From Sphingobacteriaceae bacterium (GTDB lineage: Bacteria > Bacteroidota > Bacteroidia > B-17B0 > Aurantibacillaceae), in assembly GCA_016709575.1 (NCBI GenBank), contig JADJMM010000002.1, forward strand, positions 757,051 through 821,050: a DNA stretch of 64,000 nucleotides, written 5' to 3'. The notes below the pieces were generated by a model that worked only from the letters and a program-made list of their open reading frames with translations, searched no databases and was not told where the DNA came from. Every line of letters begins with the position of its first letter. Position 1 is the first letter of the stretch. Position numbers and translations under genes: made by a program. Below are positions 19,729 through 30,042 of this stretch, in pieces.

Positions 19729-22644
19729 ATGCTTTTACGACTAAAATCCTTTATTGTTTTAGGTGCTGTGTTTGCATCCCATTTAATGGGACAAACCACT
19801 TTTCCAACTAACGGTGCACCTAATCCCGTTCATACCATTTATGCTTTTACCAATGCGGTAATTCATATTGATTATGAAACCACTATTAATAACGCTACAC
19901 TTGTTTTTCAAGACGGTAAAATTATTGCCGCTGCCGAAAAAGCTGTTGTTCCGCAAGGTGCATTAGTGTACGATTTAAAAGGGAAGCACATTTACCCATC
20001 GTTCATTGATTTGTATAGCACTTACGGTTTACCTGAGCCGCCAAAAGACGCTAAACGTCCCGCTGCTCCCTCGCAAGATGCAACAAAAGGTGCTTATGGT
20101 TGGAATCCTTCTATAAAAGCAGATGTTGAAGCTTACAAAACATTTTCTCACAATAAAGAAAAAGCAGATGAGTTACGTAAATGCGGAATTGGGATTGTGT
20201 TAACTTCTCAAAAAGATGGTATTGTAAGAGGAAGTGGTTCTTTAGTTCACGTTAGCAATCAAAAAGAAAATGAAAGTTTTATTAAAGATAAAGCTGCGGG
20301 ATTTTATTCATTCAGCAAAGGATCTTCTCCTGAACCATATCCAGGTTCATTAACAGGAGCCATCGCTTTATTACGTCAAACTTATTATGATGCTAAATGG
20401 TATAAAGAAAACAGCACAAAAACAGAATACAATATTTCGCTCGAAGCATTTAATCAATTACAAACTCTTCCGGGCATTTTTGAAGCTAATGATAAATACA
20501 ATGCTTTAAGCTTTAGATGTGGAAGATCCTTTTGATGCTGAGCAAGCTTCATTAGCCGAATTAAAACATTGGGAAATGGCGCCCTGCAACGCTGCCGAAA
20601 TGGAAAAAAACGGTATTCAGTTTTGTTTTACTTCTGCTGATTTAAAAGAACGTAAAGATTTTTTACCAAACATCCGCAAAGCCATTAAATATGGTTTAAG
20701 TGAGAAAACAGCTCTAAAAGCTTTAACTAACAATCCTGCTGCTTTTATAAATGCACTCCCACAAGTTGGCGCTTTAAGAGCGGGTATGTTCGCCGATTTC
20801 TTTATCAGTAATAAAAACATTTTTGAAGACGATGCCGTTATTTACCAGCACTGGGTAAACGGACAAGGCAATATTTACGATGATATTAACGCACCTGATA
20901 TCAGAGGGAATTACCAAATGGCAATCGCTGATAAAAATTATAAAGTAACAATTAATGGTGAAATTGGCAAACCAAACGGAACCGTAAAAGTAGATACAAC
21001 CAAATATAAACTTAGTATTAATTTCAAAAATAATTTAGCTTCATTTAGTTTTGATTATGATAGTGCTAAAACTGCACGCTTAAGCGGAAACTACAATGAG
21101 ATTAGCAAAGCCATTGATGGAAAAGGTCAGTGGGTCGATGGTAATTGGTTCGATTTTAAAATGAGTTTTGTTTCGGCCGATACTGCAAAAGCAAAACCTG
21201 CCGATAAAAAAGAAAAAATTAATTATGGGAAGGTTTATTATCCATTCTCTGCTTACGGTTCTGCTCTTCCGGATGAAGGCCTTTTTAAAACCGCGATGCA
21301 AAAATTTAAAAACCGTTATGATGCCATTTTAATTAAAAACGCAACGGTTTGGACTAACGAAGGCGATTCCGTTTTAAAGGAACATGATGTTTATATCACT
21401 GAAGGAAAAATTGTGCGTATTGCCCCAAACATTGATGCACCAAAATTGGCATTCGCGAAAACAATTGATGCGAAAGGCATGCACTTAACACCTGGTATTA
21501 TTGACGAACATTCGCACATTGCTTTAACAGCAGGCGTTAACGAATGGGCACAAGCCAGTAGTGCTGAAGTAAGAATGGGTGATGTTATAAATCCTGAAGA
21601 CATAAATATTTATCGTCAGCTTTCAGGTGGTGTTACTTGCGCGCAATTATTACACGGTTCTGCAAATCCGGTTGGTGGACAAAGTCAATTGATAAAATTA
21701 CGTTGGGGACTAAACGCTGAAGAAATGAAATACGATAAAGCTCCGAGCTTCATCAAATTTGCATTAGGCGAAAACGTGAAACAAGGTAACGGTCCTGGTG
21801 GCAATCGTTTCCCGCAAACACGTATGGGTGTTGAGCAAGTTTACTTTGATATTTTTACCCGTGCTAAAAATTACAAAAAGCAAATGGATGACTTTTCAAA
21901 AGTGAGTCCAAAACAAAAAGGAACTGTTATTGCGCCAAGAAAGATTTAGAACTGGATGCTATTGCAGAAATTTTAGATGGTAAAAGCCATATTAGTTGTC
22001 ACAGTTACGTTCAAAGCGAAATCAACATGTTGTTACATGTAGCGGATAGTATGAAGTTTAAAGTAAATACGTTTACCCATATTTTGGAAGGTTATAAAAT
22101 GGCCGACAAAATGAAAGCGCATGGTGCAAACGCATCCACCTTTGCCGATTGGTGGGCTTATAAATTAGAGGTAATGGAAGCTATTCCTTATAACTCTGCA
22201 CTTCTTACCAAAATGGGAGTTAACACTTGTATTAATAGTGATGATGCTGAAATGGGAAGAAGATTAAATCAGGAAGCAGCTAAAGGAATTAAATACGGCG
22301 GCCTAACAGAAACAGAAGCCTTAAAATTAGCAACTCTTAATGCTGCTAAAGCTTTACATATTGATGATAAAGTAGGAAGTATTAAAGTTGGTAAAATAGC
22401 TGATTTGGTTTTGTGGACAGATAATCCATTAAGTATTTATGCGAAGGCAGACAAAACAATAATTGATGGACAAATTTATTTCGACAGAGAAGAAGATGCT
22501 AAGTTGCGTGAAAATATTAAAAAAGAACGCGCAAGAATTATTAATAAACTAATTGCCGAAAAAAATAAAGGTGGTAAAGTTGTAAAACCATCCGGTAGAA
22601 AAAGAGGATTAGATCATTGTGATACTATAGAAGGAGAAGATTAA
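19729..22644 (+). CDS. Two-domain secreted amidohydrolase (one frameshift and one apparent internal deletion)
   Basis: Start ATG 19729 opens a signal peptide (LLRLKSFIVLGAVFASHLMG). The N-terminal amidohydrolase-like domain lacks the HxH metal motif (HIYPSFIDLYSTYGL). The C-terminal domain is complete: PGIIDEHSHIALT supplies HxH, and SCHSYVQSE, FTHILEGYK and INSDDAEMGRR supply further ligands, so it should hydrolyse C-N bonds in a cyclic amide or dipeptide in the periplasm. Two breaks are seen. Near 20515 the frame jumps from KYNALS to DVEDPFDAEQ and about 50 residues expected from the paralogous gene downstream are absent. Near 21943 one A is missing before DLELDAIAEI. The next gene starts 2 bases later. 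Confidence 0.82.
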
Positions 22645-22645
22645 T

Positions 22646-23932
22646 ATGAAAAAGTGTATTTTATTTATTTTAGTTTTTGTTTGTGGAATTAGTTTTTCGC
22701 AAAACAAAAAACGCGTGTTATTAATGAATGGCATTGCGCATCTTGGTAACGGACAAATTATTGAAAACAGTTACATTTCATTTGCCAATGGTAAATTAGA
22801 AATGGTTTCTCCAGCTCAAGGGATTAAGTTAGATTTAAAATCTTACGATACCATTATTGAGATTGAAGGCAAACATGTTTATCCTGCATTAATTTCTGCC
22901 AATACAATTTTAGGTTTACAAGAAGCAGAATCTATCAGAGCTAGTAGCGATTATAATGAAGTGGGTGGTATAAATCCAAACGTGCGTAGTTTAATTGCTT
23001 ATAATACCGACAGTAAAATATTACCAACCGTTAAAACAAACGGGGTGTTGTATACACAGTGTACACCACGCAATGGTTTAATTTGTGGCTCTTCTTCTAT
23101 TTTAGCAACTGAAGGTTGGAATTGGGAAGACGCGGTTTTAAAAGCAGATGATGGTATTCATGTTAATTTTCCAAAAACAATTCAAAAAAATGGTTGGTGG
23201 GCAGAGCCTGAACCGAGTGGAAAAAATACAAAGTTCGATGAAGAGTTTTTAGCTTTAAATAATTTCTTCTCTGAAGCTTCATCCTATTGTAATAGCGCCG
23301 CCGGTACGTTTGAAAATAATGTGCGTTTTGAAGCCATGCGTAATGTGTTTGCAGGGAGTCAGAATTTATATCTTCATGCTAACAGCGCAAAAGACATCGT
23401 ACTTGCTATAAATTTCGCAAAAAAGTATTCTATTAAAAAACCTGTTATTGTTGGCGGAAAAGATGCCTGGAAAATTACTTCCATTTTGCGCGACAATAAA
23501 ATTCCAGTGATGTTAAACCGTTTATTTGATTTACCTGAGTTATCAGACGATGATGTAGATATAACGTTCCGTACCCCCTACCTCTTACAAAAAGACAGTG
23601 TATTGTTTTGCTTGCAAATGGAAGGTGATATGGAAGCGATGCAAAGCAGAAATTTACCTTTTTTAGCGGGCTATTCGGTAGCTTATGGTTTAACTAAAGA
23701 GCAGGCCCTACAAAGTATTACTTTAAACGCCGCCAAAATATTAAGTATTGATAATTTAGTAGGTTCACTAGAGACTAATAAACTAGCTTCCTTGGTGATT
23801 TCCGATGGTGATTTGCTCGACATAAAATCAAATAAAGTGATTGCCGCTTTTATTAATGGCAAACCCGTTAATTTGGTAAACGAACAACAGCTATTATACG
23901 AGAAGTACAAAACCAAGTATGGCGTAAAATAA
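22646..23932 (+). CDS. Amidohydrolase-fold protein lacking metal ligands, paralogue of the upstream N-terminal domain
   Basis: 428 residues, intact, with a signal peptide (MKKCILFILVFVCGISFSQ). It has the composite domain of metal-dependent hydrolases (GKHVYPALISANTIL, NAAKILSIDNLVGSLE, INGKPVNL) but no HxH after the first strand and no DD or other clear metal-binding motif. The same loss is seen in the N-terminal domain of the preceding protein, to which it aligns throughout. Probably a catalytically inactive partner or binding subunit. Cotranscribed with the upstream gene (gap of 1 base). Confidence 0.75.
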   Translation: MKKCILFILVFVCGISFSQNKKRVLLMNGIAHLGNGQIIENSYISFANGKLEMVSPAQGIKLDLKSYDTIIEIEGKHVYPALISANTILGLQEAESIRASSDYNEVGGINPNVRSLIAYNTDSKILPTVKTNGVLYTQCTPRNGLICGSSSILATEGWNWEDAVLKADDGIHVNFPKTIQKNGWWAEPEPSGKNTKFDEEFLALNNFFSEASSYCNSAAGTFENNVRFEAMRNVFAGSQNLYLHANSAKDIVLAINFAKKYSIKKPVIVGGKDAWKITSILRDNKIPVMLNRLFDLPELSDDDVDITFRTPYLLQKDSVLFCLQMEGDMEAMQSRNLPFLAGYSVAYGLTKEQALQSITLNAAKILSIDNLVGSLETNKLASLVISDGDLLDIKSNKVIAAFINGKPVNLVNEQQLLYEKYKTKYGVK

Positions 23933-24028
23933 CCACTGGTCAGCATACCAGGTATTTAGTACTATTTAACACGCTTAATTTTTCTTATTTCGTACCTTTA
24001 TGGTACCCCCGCATATTATATCCATATT

Positions 24029-24414
24029 ATGCAAAATCAACGTTTAACAACACGTACTGCCAAAATCAGTTTAGAGAAAGAAGGATACATTAAGATACAA
24101 ATGCTTCCCGACATTATAGTGGATGCAGAAGACGCATTGGATAATATGTTGGTTATTAAAAATCTCTCCGATGGAAAAAAACATTGAAGCTGATTGATGC
24201 CAGAGGAAAATGGAGCATGACACCTGAAGCCAGAAAAGTTTCTAAAAAGAATTTTACTTCCGAAACTACTTTAGCGCGGGCTTATATTGTTGATTCTTTT
24301 CTAACTAAGTTAACGCTCAATTTTTTAATGTCGTTTTCAGAAAAGAAAGTTCCTGAAGAATTTTTTAATCACGAAGAAGAGGCCATCACCTGGCTCTTAT
24401 CATTCAAAAAATAA
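24029..24414 (+). CDS. STAS/SpoIIAA-like protein, DUF7793 type (one frameshift)
   Basis: ATG 24029 gives MQNQRLTTRTAKISLEKEG and runs to a stop at 24176. Adding one A to the run of seven near 24175 joins it to LKLIDARGKWSMTPEAR and the C-terminus EEEAITWLLSFKK. The ~128-residue product has the pattern of small STAS-fold proteins: a strand, a helix after DAEDALDN, GKKTLKLIDARG, then SPEAR-like helix and a C-terminal helix. These are thought to act in stress or partner-switching regulation. The link to the SpoIIE-type phosphatase at 6.5 kb is speculative. A strong terminator follows at once. Confidence 0.7.
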
Positions 24415-24422
24415 AACACATA

Positions 24423-24454
24423 AAAAAGCCCCGTAGAAAACTACAGGGCTTTTT
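24423..24454. terminator. Bidirectional rho-independent terminator
   Basis: A 13-pair stem with one mismatch: AAAAAGCCC then GTAG, loop AAAA, CTAC then GGGCTTTTT. A-rich on one flank and T-rich on the other, it sits between the convergent STAS-like gene and the T9SS gene and can serve both. Confidence 0.85.
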
Positions 24455-24474
24455 AGTATTGAGTTTGCTAACGA

Positions 24475-25822
24475 TTACTCGATAACAATTTTTTGTACAA
24501 ATTTTTGTTCTTGTGTAGTGATATTCATTAAATAAATACCAGAAGCAAGATTATCTAATTTTAAAGTGCGGTTTTCAAGTGTTGTTGTAATTGTTTTTTC
24601 AGTGTAAACAACATTTCCTAAAGCATCAGTAATAGTTACTGTTAAACCACTTTTTGCTGCAGGTAAATTGAAATGTACAATACCGTTGCTTGGGTTAGGA
24701 TAAACCTCGATAGCTTTTGGCGCTAAATTAGAAGTAATACCTAATGGTAAGCCACTGAATTTATAAACACCACCAAGACCTACTGTTACGCCATCAGAGA
24801 AAGTTCCTGCCCAACCTGTAACGTTATCAGCAAAGCCTACTTGTAAATAACCAATGTTTGATCCGCCCCAAGAGTTCCAAGTTACACCGTTATCAGTTGT
24901 ATAAGCAATACTTAATGAAGGATTTGAAACTGAAGCAAACCATGAAGTTCCTGTAATAGGAGCGATATCATTAAAACCACAATTAATTGGCTGACCAAGA
25001 TTTGTCCAAGTAGCACCGCCATTAGTTGTTTGCCATAAATTTGAAGCTGTACCTGAAGTTCCTGAACATAAACCATTGTTTGCATCAGTAAAAGCAATGC
25101 GTGAAACTTCTGTTACACCTGCCATTGCTGCACTAACAGTCCAAGTAGAACCTGCGTCAGTTGATTTAAACACGGCCTAAATTGGTTCCAAACCAAATAG
25201 TATTTCCTAAACTAAAATAAGAATCCGTTAAACCATACTCACTTGTTGAAAGTGGATTTGGAATATTTACACCAGCAATTTTCGACCAAGACGTTCCGCC
25301 GTTTATGGTTTTCCAAATTTCAAAATCACCACCAACAGGATCTCCTGCAACAACACCAACAGTTGGAGTTACAAAACAAATGAAGTTTACAAAAGAAGCG
25401 TTATTTGTAAAAGAACCAACCGGAGTTACGTTAGTCCATGATGTACCACCATTAGTTGTATTATATACTACATCTTTGTTTGCTGTAGCTTTTGTCCAAG
25501 CTGACATCCAACAAGTATTTGCATCAACACCTTCAATATTGCTAATTTGGTAAGTATTTGTATCAGGTAAAATTGGTCCTGAAGTCCAGGTAGTACCGCC
25601 ATTGTTTGTCATTGCAAACAAATTCGATTGTCTTCCGTTTGAACCGTAGTTTCCAAGACCCCAAACAGTGTTAACATCAAGCACATCCATCATAATTAAA
25701 CCTGCTGATGTATGTGGGAAATTAGTGTTTTGAAGTGTATTCCAAAACGGGCTTGGTACCGCTTGTGCAAATGCGCCAACCGATAAAGCTGCTGTAAAAA
25801 TTGTAAGTAAAGATTTTTTCAT
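24475..25822 (-). CDS. Secreted beta-propeller (Ycf48/BNR-type) protein with T9SS type A sorting domain (one frameshift)
   Basis: About 449 residues. Signal peptide MKKSLLTIFTAALSVGAFAQ. The body has repeated T.NGG.TW motifs (TNNGGTTW, TTNGGTSW, TINGGTSW, TTNGGATW, TTDNGVTW), as in Ycf48-like and sialidase-type propellers. The end shows the type A sorting pattern: IEVYPNPSNGIVHF, DALGNVVYTE, LASGIYLM, KFVQKIVIE. The frame shifts at about 25170 between GTNLGRV and FKSTDAGSTW, where about two bases seem lost. It should be exported by T9SS and stay cell-surface bound or be released. Function unknown. Confidence 0.85.
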
Positions 25823-25921
25823 GTTTTTATTTTTTTGGTTACGCTAAATTACTACTTTTTTGGTCTTTAGCAAGGGGGTTTTGCTACAAAAAGGGCATTT
25901 TATTACTAATCAATAATTAAT

Positions 25922-25929
25922 TAACTTTG
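25922..25929 (+). promoter_or_regulatory. -7 promoter element (TAACTTTG) of the ferredoxin-NADP reductase gene
   Basis: Fits TAnnTTTG and lies 17 bases before the ATG at 25947, within the divergent intergenic region 25823-25946. No convincing -33 box at the usual distance. Confidence 0.5.
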
Positions 25930-25946
25930 CGGAAATTTTTTAGAAA

Positions 25947-26957
25947 ATGATCACAACTGATGTAGCAATAATTGGAGCAGGACCAGTAGGTTTATTTGCC
26001 ATATTTGAGTGTGGTTTGTTAAAATTACGTTGTCACTTAATTGACTATTTACCTCAGGCAGGCGGACAACTTTCAGAAATTTATCCTAAAAAACCTATTT
26101 ACGATATTCCTGGTTATCCAAGCATTTTAGCGCAGGAATTAGTAGATAATTTACTGAAACAAGCCGAGCCTTTTAACCCTGCCTTTACTTTTGGAGAGCG
26201 CATAGAAAGCTTAGAAAAAAAGGGAGATCGCGATTTTATCTTAATAACTAACCTTGGAACTACTATTCATGCAAAAGCTGTAGTTATTGCTGGCGGTTTA
26301 GGCTGTTTTGAGCCCAGAAAACCAGAAGTATCTGGTTTAGAGCAATTTGAAAACGGGAAAGGCGTTAATTATATGATTTTAGACCCCGAAAAATACAGAG
26401 GCAAACGCATGATTTTAGCCGGTGGTGGTGATAGTGCCTTAGATTGGGCCATATTTTTAGCGGATGTAGCAAAAGAAGTAACGCTTGTTCACCGCAGCGA
26501 ATCTTTTAGAGGGGCGCCAGATAGCGTAAATAAAGTGATGAATTTGGCGAAAGAAGGAAAAATAAAATTACTCCTTAACTCTAATTTATCCTCTGTAAGC
26601 GGTAATGGTCACTTAGAAAATGTGGCTATTTTAAACACCAAAACCAACGAAACTTCTACAATAGAAACGGATTACTTAATTCCGCTTTTTGGTTTATCTC
26701 CAAAGTTAGGACCAATAGAAAATTGGGGTTTAAATATTGATAAAAACGCTATTGAAGTAAATACCGATGATTATTCTACCAATGTAGAAGGTGTTTGGGC
26801 TATTGGCGATATCAATACCTATAAGAATAAATTAAAGTTGATTCTTTGTGGTTTTCATGAAGCTTCTTTAATGAGCCATAGTGCCTATAAGTACATTAAC
26901 CCGGGTGTAAAATACACCATGAAATACACCACCGTCAACGGGGTTAATTCGTTTTAA
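25947..26957 (+). CDS. Ferredoxin--NADP(+) reductase, thioredoxin-reductase-like type
   Basis: 336 residues, intact. It transfers electrons between NADPH and ferredoxin or flavodoxin. FAD-binding GAGPVGLFAIF lies at the N-terminus, with PQAGGQLSEIYPKKPIYDIPGYP, the hallmark of the YumC/FNR group. The NADPH-binding motif is GGGDSALDWAI, and the last FAD contact is WAIGDIN. The CxxC pair of true thioredoxin reductases is absent, which separates it from TrxB. It stands alone and could serve any ferredoxin-dependent oxygenase; an involvement with the Paa epoxidase, whose PaaE is not seen here, is possible but unproven. Confidence 0.88.
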   Translation: MITTDVAIIGAGPVGLFAIFECGLLKLRCHLIDYLPQAGGQLSEIYPKKPIYDIPGYPSILAQELVDNLLKQAEPFNPAFTFGERIESLEKKGDRDFILITNLGTTIHAKAVVIAGGLGCFEPRKPEVSGLEQFENGKGVNYMILDPEKYRGKRMILAGGGDSALDWAIFLADVAKEVTLVHRSESFRGAPDSVNKVMNLAKEGKIKLLLNSNLSSVSGNGHLENVAILNTKTNETSTIETDYLIPLFGLSPKLGPIENWGLNIDKNAIEVNTDDYSTNVEGVWAIGDINTYKNKLKLILCGFHEASLMSHSAYKYINPGVKYTMKYTTVNGVNSF

Positions 26958-26988
26958 GCTTTTTTATTTTTTCATTCGTAAATTCTGT

Positions 26989-27008
26989 TTCCGCCTTAGC
27001 GGGATTTT
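26989..27008 (+). terminator. Weak hairpin terminator after the reductase gene
   Basis: CCGC-CTTA-GCGG (26991-27002) with one more flanking pair, followed by four T. Short stem, but it is placed between a gene end and the next promoter. Confidence 0.35.
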
Positions 27009-27010
27009 AG

Positions 27011-27018
27011 TACTTTTG
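27011..27018 (+). promoter_or_regulatory. -7 promoter element (TACTTTTG) of the PBP1A gene
   Basis: Fits TAnnTTTG, 13 bases before the GTG start at 27032. It supports that GTG as the true start. Confidence 0.5.
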
Positions 27019-27031
27019 ACAAAATTCTTCT

Positions 27032-29113
27032 GTGGCCAAAAACAAAAAATACATTGCCATTACCTGGCTGCTAATCTGGCTACCTTTTCTCAGTATTTTT
27101 TTATTGCTATCTCTTGTTGCTTACGAAGTGTTAGGTGATTTACCTAGTGTTGAAGAATTACAAAACCCAAAGAGTAATCTGGCGACCGTTATATATAGTT
27201 CGGACGCAAAGGTTTTAGGAAAATATTATAACGAGAACCGCGTTAACGTAACATTTAAAGAATTAGACAAAGATTTAACTAACGCATTAGTCGCAACTGA
27301 AGACGCGCGTTTTTACGAGCACAGTGGCGTAGATATTAAAGCATTAGCGCGCGCCGTTTCAGGAGTTGTAACAGGCGGATCAAAAGGCGGAGGAAGTACC
27401 ATCACACAGCAGTTAGCAAAGATGATGTTCCCTCGCGAAAAACTCAGCAAGCTTCAATTAGCTACTCGTAAAATGAAAGAATGGGTTATCGCTACCCGTC
27501 TCGAAAAAAATTATACCAAAGAAGAGATCATGGCGATGTACCTCAACAAATTCGATTTTTTGAATCTGGCTGTTGGTATTAAATCAGCCTCGAAAATTTA
27601 TTTTAATGTTGGTCCTGATAGTTTACGTATTGAGCAAGCCGCCATGTTAGTTGGGATGGCGCAAAATCCTTCATTATATAATCCAATTCGCTTTCCTGAA
27701 AAAACAAAACACCGCAGAAATATTGTATTAAGTCAGATGTTGAAATATGGTTACATTAATCAAACGCAATTCGACACTTTAAAAGTAAAACCATTGGGAT
27801 TAAATTTTCATCCGGAAGATCATAACGATGGTTTAGCGCCTTATTTCAGAGAGTATTTACGTGAGAATTTTTTTAAAAACCTGGTGCGAGATAATGCACC
27901 ATTTGCGTGGAATGTTAATCAAAAGGAAATTGACAACATCATGAATTCCGCTATGAAACGTAGCGATCGTTATCGCGAATTAAAACAGCAAAATTTATCT
28001 CCGCAACAAATCGAAAAAATATTTAAAACACCAACAGCCATGACGGTATATAGTATCAGAGGAGAAATTGATACTATCATGTCTCCAATGGACAGCATTC
28101 GTTATTACAAAAGTTTTTTACAAACCGGATTTACTGCTATTGAACCACAAACAGGATATGTGAAAGCTTGGGTTGGCGGAATCAATCATAAACATTTTAA
28201 ATACGATCACGTAAAAGTGGGCCGTCGTCAAGTTGGTTCAACATTTAAAACATTTGTTTACGCTATGGCTATTCAAGAAGGATACTCACCGTGTTATCAA
28301 TTACCTTGCGTAAGAACATGCGTAACTGATGGTGTAGGAAAAGAATGGTGCCCTGATAATTCAGGTGGAGATGAGAAGTACGAAAACAAAATGATTACTC
28401 TGAAATTAGCTCTGGCCATGTCGATTAACTGGGTGAGCGCTGAATTAATAAAACGATTTGGACCAAACGCTGTAGTTAATTTAGCAAAACGCATGGGTAT
28501 CACCGCTCCGCTAGAAGCTGTGCCTGCTATTTGTTTAGGAACTCCTGATATTTCGGTGTACGAAATGGTAGCGGCCAATGCTACTTATGCCAATAAAGGA
28601 ACTTATGTTCAACCCACATTTATAACCCGAATTGAAGATAAAAACGGAAAAGTTTTAGAAGAATTTATTCCGAATACTGATGAAGTTTTTAGTGAAGAAA
28701 AGGCATATGTAATGATTCAATTAATGCGTGGTGTTTGTGATTATGGTACCGGAAGTCGCTTGCGTGGAAGACATAATTTACGCAACCAAATAGCAGGGAA
28801 AACCGGCACAACACAAAACAATTCTGATGGTTGGTTTATTGGTTTAACACCTGAATTAGCGGCAGGTTGCTGGGTTGGTGGTGAAGACAGAAGCGTGCAT
28901 TTTAATAGCATGGAAAACGGACAAGGAGCTAGTATGGCCCTTCCTATTTGGGGTAAATTTTTCAGTAAAGTTTATGCCGATAAAACACTTAAAGTTAGCA
29001 AAGGTGATTTCGAAAAACCCGCTAATTTGGGCGATATTGAGCTGGATTGTTCTAAATACGACAGCAAAATCAACACCGGAGAAGAGACTTTTGAGGGTGA
29101 TGGTGGGTTTTAA
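27032..29113 (+). CDS. Bifunctional penicillin-binding protein 1A (transglycosylase/transpeptidase)
   Basis: 693 residues, intact, start GTG 27032. It polymerises and crosslinks peptidoglycan at the inner membrane. A membrane anchor lies at residues 9-31. The GT51 domain has TEDARFYEHSGVD with catalytic Glu90, then GGGSTITQQLAK. The transpeptidase domain has the active-site GSTFK (SxxK, about residue 402), SIN (SxN, about 463) and KTGTT (about 589). A short acidic tail (EETFEGDGGF) ends the protein. It is the mrcA/ponA type; I leave the symbol open because the Bacteroidota copies are not uniformly named. Confidence 0.93.
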   Translation: MAKNKKYIAITWLLIWLPFLSIFLLLSLVAYEVLGDLPSVEELQNPKSNLATVIYSSDAKVLGKYYNENRVNVTFKELDKDLTNALVATEDARFYEHSGVDIKALARAVSGVVTGGSKGGGSTITQQLAKMMFPREKLSKLQLATRKMKEWVIATRLEKNYTKEEIMAMYLNKFDFLNLAVGIKSASKIYFNVGPDSLRIEQAAMLVGMAQNPSLYNPIRFPEKTKHRRNIVLSQMLKYGYINQTQFDTLKVKPLGLNFHPEDHNDGLAPYFREYLRENFFKNLVRDNAPFAWNVNQKEIDNIMNSAMKRSDRYRELKQQNLSPQQIEKIFKTPTAMTVYSIRGEIDTIMSPMDSIRYYKSFLQTGFTAIEPQTGYVKAWVGGINHKHFKYDHVKVGRRQVGSTFKTFVYAMAIQEGYSPCYQLPCVRTCVTDGVGKEWCPDNSGGDEKYENKMITLKLALAMSINWVSAELIKRFGPNAVVNLAKRMGITAPLEAVPAICLGTPDISVYEMVAANATYANKGTYVQPTFITRIEDKNGKVLEEFIPNTDEVFSEEKAYVMIQLMRGVCDYGTGSRLRGRHNLRNQIAGKTGTTQNNSDGWFIGLTPELAAGCWVGGEDRSVHFNSMENGQGASMALPIWGKFFSKVYADKTLKVSKGDFEKPANLGDIELDCSKYDSKINTGEETFEGDGGF

Positions 29114-29272
29114 TACCGATTCGCAGTATTAATTAATACAACTCTTGATTCGTGGTATATTGCAATCGGAACTAACCATTCTAAGATTGAAAACAGAAGA
29201 TTATAGGTGAATTATTAGTTGTTTTCAATCAAGAATTGGTATAGTTTCCCTTCCTAAAACCAAAAAAAATCC

Positions 29273-29280
29273 TATTTTTG
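29273..29280 (+). promoter_or_regulatory. -7 promoter element (TATTTTTG) of the scoA-scoB genes
   Basis: Fits TAnnTTTG, 17 bases before the ATG at 29298. The remaining intergenic sequence from 29114 shows no gene, repeat or strong hairpin. Confidence 0.5.
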
Positions 29281-29297
29281 TATCCCTATTATTTCTT

Positions 29298-30008
29298 ATG
29301 ATTAACAAGGTTGTAAAGAACGCCGATGAGGCGATAAAAGACATTAAAGACAACATGACTTTAATGCTTGGCGGATTTGGTTTATGCGGTATTCCCGAAA
29401 ACTGTATTAATGCTTTAGTTAAAAAAGGTGTTAAAGGTTTAACTTGTATTAGCAACAACGCCGGGGTTGATGATTTCGGTTTAGGATTGTTATTACAAAC
29501 TCGTCAGGTTAAAAAAATGATTTCAAGTTATGTTGGTGAAAATGCAGAATTTGAAAGACAAATGTTGAGTGGTGAATTAGAAGTAGATTTAATTCCACAA
29601 GGAACATTAGCTACACGTTGTATGGCTGCCGGTTATGGTATGCCTGTAATATTTACACCTGCGGGTGTTGGTACTGAAATTGCACAAGGTAAAGAAGTGC
29701 GCAAATTTAAATTCAATGGCGTAGAAAAAGATTATTTAATGGAGCATGCTTTTGATTCTGATTTTGCGATTGTAAAAGCATGGAAAGGTGATGCTGCCGG
29801 AAATTTAGTTTACCGTTCAACGGCACGAAATTTTAATCCGATGATGGCAATGGCTGGAAAAATTACAATTGCAGAAGTTGAGCATTTAGTTCCTGCAGGC
29901 GAATTAGATCCTGATCATATTCACACACCAGGTATTTATGTACACAGAATTTTTCAAGGTGAGAAATTTGAAAAACGCATTGAACAAAGAACTGTAAGAA
30001 AAAAATAA
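29298..30008 (+). CDS. scoA: 3-oxoacid CoA-transferase subunit A
   Basis: 236 residues, intact. Together with subunit B it moves CoA between succinyl-CoA and acetoacetate (or a related 3-oxoacid). The class I CoA-transferase alpha motif GGFGLCGIPENCI lies near residues 27-39, and the VGENAEFERQMLSGELEVDL and GTLATRCMAAG segments are typical. The substrate is inferred: SCOT, AtoDA and 3-oxoadipate transferases share this fold, and the paa genes nearby make a 3-oxoadipyl-related role conceivable. scoB follows after one intervening gene. Confidence 0.9.
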   Translation: MINKVVKNADEAIKDIKDNMTLMLGGFGLCGIPENCINALVKKGVKGLTCISNNAGVDDFGLGLLLQTRQVKKMISSYVGENAEFERQMLSGELEVDLIPQGTLATRCMAAGYGMPVIFTPAGVGTEIAQGKEVRKFKFNGVEKDYLMEHAFDSDFAIVKAWKGDAAGNLVYRSTARNFNPMMAMAGKITIAEVEHLVPAGELDPDHIHTPGIYVHRIFQGEKFEKRIEQRTVRKK

Positions 30009-30042
30009 TAAAACCGAAAATAAACCGTTAGTTAAACAGACT

